Assembly: GCF_000004075.3 (NCBI RefSeq)
Contig: NC_026659.2
Location: forward strand, 21,098,272 to 21,162,271
Direction of reading: 5' to 3'
Source: Cucumis sativus
Taxonomy: Eukaryota; Streptophyta; Magnoliopsida; Cucurbitales; Cucurbitaceae
Length of the DNA: 64,000 nucleotides
The translations under genes and the position numbers were made by a program. Below, piece by piece: positions 61,244 through 64,000 of the stretch (the stretch's first letter is position 1; each line of letters begins with the position of its first letter). The notes beneath the pieces are model-generated. The model was not told the DNA's origin. It saw only the letters and a program-made list of their open reading frames with translations, and searched no databases.

Positions 61244-62020
61244 CTATAGAAGGCATTAAAATTCTTAGACACCATGGAACAAACTGATAAGGACAGCAAA
61301 GGATCAAATCATATGAATAGGGCCCCCTCAGAAAAGGATCAAATCATTATGATACATATTTAAAAGGGAGAACGCATTGATATGATGAAGTTAGGGAGAA
61401 ACACCAGCAGCAGCTAAGGTAATTACTATAAGGCACGCCAATCGAAAACTAAACAGGATAAACCATAATGAGTAAGCACATGCTTGGAGTGATTTTGATA
61501 TTGTTAAAATCACTTTGTCATGCTTAAAGTCACTCCAATTTCAGATTTTAATGATTTCAGAATCACTCCAAAATAATGTGCAAGAAACAAGATGCCTAAG
61601 GGCAATGCATAAATAAATGAGTTGGAGATTCAGCATGTGTTGACACACGAGATGCCAAGGAGAAAGATGCATGTAAGACCAGTATTAACAACACCAAGGC
61701 TAAGCAAGCTCCCAAAGGAAAATTTTGATTGTTCTAGGAAAATTTTGATTTCCTTAGGATAAAAATCCTTCCAAAATTTCCAAAGATTTCTTATACTAAG
61801 CTCCCAATTTGGGAAAATCCTTGAGAAATTCCAGACCCTTTTCTCCAGTCCCCATTCACAAATTACATACATATCCAATTCTCTTTGTTATTAAAATTTT
61901 AAACATAATGTTCATGACATGTTATTTAATATCATAATCCAGTCAAATAAAATAGAAAATAAGATTTAAACAAAATAGAAAATTATAGTATAGCAATAAT
62001 TAAAACTTTTAACAATTTTA
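61244..62020 (-). other. UPF2 intron, part before the LINE
   Basis: No exon is recognised. 61483-61570 contains GGAGTGATTTTGATATTG and TCAGAATCACTCCAA-like inverted pieces that could fold into a stem. 61720-61770 repeats AGGAAAATTTTGATT twice. The remainder is AT-rich. Confidence 0.45.
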
Positions 62021-64000
62021 AACTTCCCTTGAATCAGTCATCAGTGTAAGTAATGCAGAAATTGAACCAGTTGAGGAAGAAATAATTCAGACAGAGACAG
62101 AGAAGGACAGTGACTCTCTCGGTCCAGATTTTATTAAATTGTTTTCCTTCCCAAAAGAAGAAATTTTGTGCAAGTTAACAAGTATCTTTCCCCCTGAAGA
62201 GCTGGTTCCATTCTTGGCAGCATGTGAAATTGAATTGATATAAGGCAGAGGTAGCAAAGATGAAGATTATATCATGGAACACTAGAGGAACCATGGGCCA
62301 ATCGAAACAATTGGCTATTAAAAATCTTTTGAAGAAAGTTAATCCAGAAATAGTATTGATTCAGGAGACTAAAAGAGAAGAGATTGACAGTTTTATTATA
62401 AAGGCACTATGGAGTTCAGAAGGAATTGGCTGGGTCTATGATGAAGCTCGCAGATCAGGAGACTAAACTGTCGATTATTGAAGTTCTGAAACGAGACTAT
62501 TCTCTTTCAGTAAAATGCAGCACAATCAATAGAAAAATATGTTGGATTTCAAACATCTATGGACCCACACATTATCAAAATAGAAACCAAATTTGGCCGG
62601 AGCTGTCTTTTCTTTCAGACCTCTGTACAGGAGCTTGGTGTTTGGGAGGTGATTTCAACATCATTTGAAAAGTACAAGAGAGATTTCTAGTAGGAAGATT
62701 AACAAGGGGAATGAGAAAATTTAATAAATTCATTAGAGAGTCAAAGCTGCTAGAAATTCCGTTATCCAACTGTAAATTCACATGGTCGAGAGAAGGAAGG
62801 TCAGTTTCACGCTCTCTGCTGAATAGATTCCTAGTAACTGCTGATTGGGATGAATCCTTTGCCGATACCAGAGCTTCCAAGAAAAGAAAGACCCGCTTCA
62901 GATCATTTTCCCATCTTATTAGAATCTGGTGCTTTTGAATGGACCCCTCTCCATTTCACTTTTGCAACAATTGGGAAAGTTGAACGCACAAGAATCTAGC
63001 CTTATTGTCTAAGTGGGGATGGCGTTTCTCAAAAGAACAAAATTCCCTTTAGTGTCAAGTGATTAAAAGCATTCATGGTAGCAGTACTTTCAATTGGCAT
63101 TCAAGTGGAAGAAAAACCGTGAGTCTAAGGAGTCCTTGGATTAGCATATCAAGGCAATGGCGCAAAATTGATTCATTGGCTCTCTTCAAATTAGGTGATG
63201 GAAGCAGAATTCTATTTTGGAAGCACCCATGGACGGACAATCACTTTGGAGTGTAAATTTCCAAGACTGGTTAGGATTGCATTCAATCCAAATGGATCAG
63301 TTTCAGATCATTAGGACTCTTCTACCAGCTCTTAGTTCATTTATTTCAGAAAATTGCTTAATGATAAGGAAATAATAGGCTTTCAGTCCTTGTTATTTCA
63401 TATTTCATCCTTACAGCCAGCCTCCTTTCCGGATAGAAGACTTTGGTCCCTTGTAACCTCGGGTTCCTTTTCGATAAAATCATTGGTTAAGCATCTCTCA
63501 ATTTCTTCTCCTTTGGAAAGTTCTTTGTACAAAAGGCTTTGACAATCTAATAGTCCAACAAGGGTAAATATCTCCATATGGATTATGCTATTTGGAAAAT
63601 TAAATTGTGCTTCAATACTTCAAAGTAAGCTTCCCTCCCATGTCCTCTCACCTCATGCCTGCCCCCTTTGTGTTGGTAACATGGAAAATATTTAGCACCT
63701 TTTATTTTACTTTATCTTTGCATCTAAATTCTGGTACCGTCTTCTCCAAGCATTTAATATTTGTTGGGCTTTTGATCATGATTTTAAGAACAGTGTGACT
63801 CAAGTTCTAGCCGGTCCAGTCTTGAAGATGAAGACAACTGATTTATTGTGGGTAAACGCAGTAAAAGCCCTCTTAGTTGAAATATGGTTTGAAAGAAACC
63901 AAAAAGTTTTCCATGATAAACCATCAACTTGGATGGAACGTTTTGATTCTGCTCGTTTGAATGCATCTTCATGGTGTTCTCTATCCAAAGATTTTCAGGA
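62021..64000 (+). mobile_element. Defective LINE (L1-type non-LTR retrotransposon)
   Basis: 62022-62243 is an ORF1 tail ending IFPPEELVPFLAACEIELI and a stop. ORF2 starts at 62260 with MKIISWNTRGTMG, the apurinic endonuclease start, and continues, after a frameshift near 62450, through ICWISNIYGP, GGDFNI and LEIPLSNCKFTWSREGR. The reverse transcriptase core should come next but is absent. From about 63050 the sequence resumes in the C-terminal region (WRKIDSLALFKLGDGSRILFW), then a zinc-binding-type region and EIWFERNQKVFHDKP near 63880-63930. Stops and frameshifts are many. It runs past the window edge and is antisense to UPF2. Confidence 0.9.

Noticed and set aside
62022-62080. TSLESVISVS, which resembles the TSLEAIEVS at the UPF2 exon start
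   Set aside because: The surrounding frame continues into the LINE ORF1 tail on the plus strand, while UPF2 is on the minus strand. The similarity is chance.

Overview
The window is AT-rich plant nuclear DNA. The genes have spliced GT-AG introns. It also holds an intron-containing tRNA-Tyr, plant-only families (LBD, IQD, P-class PPR) and relics of MULE, plant-mobile-domain, LINE and SINE-like elements. The look of the genes and dispersed repeats suggests a cucurbit, probably Cucumis. That placement is an inference, not a search result.

Layout, left to right. 1-5230 is intergenic, with a tRNA-Tyr(GUA) gene on the minus strand (1899-1981). 5429-6274 (+) is a single-exon gene for an acidic and basic plant protein resembling membrane-associated kinase regulators, followed by scrambled remains of a receptor-kinase C-terminus. 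7362-9782 (-) is an uninterrupted Mutator-like transposase ORF. 11194-14440 (+) is a five-exon IQD calmodulin-binding gene. 14.4-26.2 kb is gene-free and built from repeats: TIR elements, an inverted pair of LTR-like repeats, a ~700-bp direct duplication, a MITE and a degenerate GATACAC array. 26291-27361 (+) is a two-exon LOB-domain gene. 31211-33187 (+) is a P-class PPR gene with a probable distant 5' leader exon, followed by a relic of IQD exons 1-2 and a plant-mobile-domain pseudogene (-). 36740-38622 (+) is cytosolic ribosomal protein uS12 (RPS23). 39089-43303 (-) is a nine-exon gene for an uncharacterised 598-aa protein with a duplicated SLAWDxxFFTS module. 43.3-52.6 kb is gene-poor, with a dead MuDR-type transposase, a tRNA-derived repeat, an 85-bp tandem duplication and one exon-like island. 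52893-54705 (+) is a two-exon gene for an RRM-type protein. 55647-61243 (-) is the C-terminal two-thirds of UPF2. A defective LINE on the plus strand occupies about 62.0-64.0 kb, probably in the next UPF2 intron.

The genes do not form a functional cluster. They are independent housekeeping loci (tRNA-Tyr, uS12, UPF2), regulators (LBD, IQD, MAKR-like, RRM) and an organelle RNA factor (PPR) separated by transposon debris. I rebuilt the multi-exon models by eye from splice signals and frame continuity. Every one closes in frame: IQD 482 aa, LBD 161 aa, uS12 142 aa, SLAWD protein 598 aa, RRM protein 338 aa, UPF2 799 aa within the window.

I found no new multi-gene system. The items I would look at first are the duplicated SLAWD module with its duplicated phase-1 intron, the IQD relic that keeps an intron position, the GC-AG intron of UPF2, and the cluster of related TIR elements.
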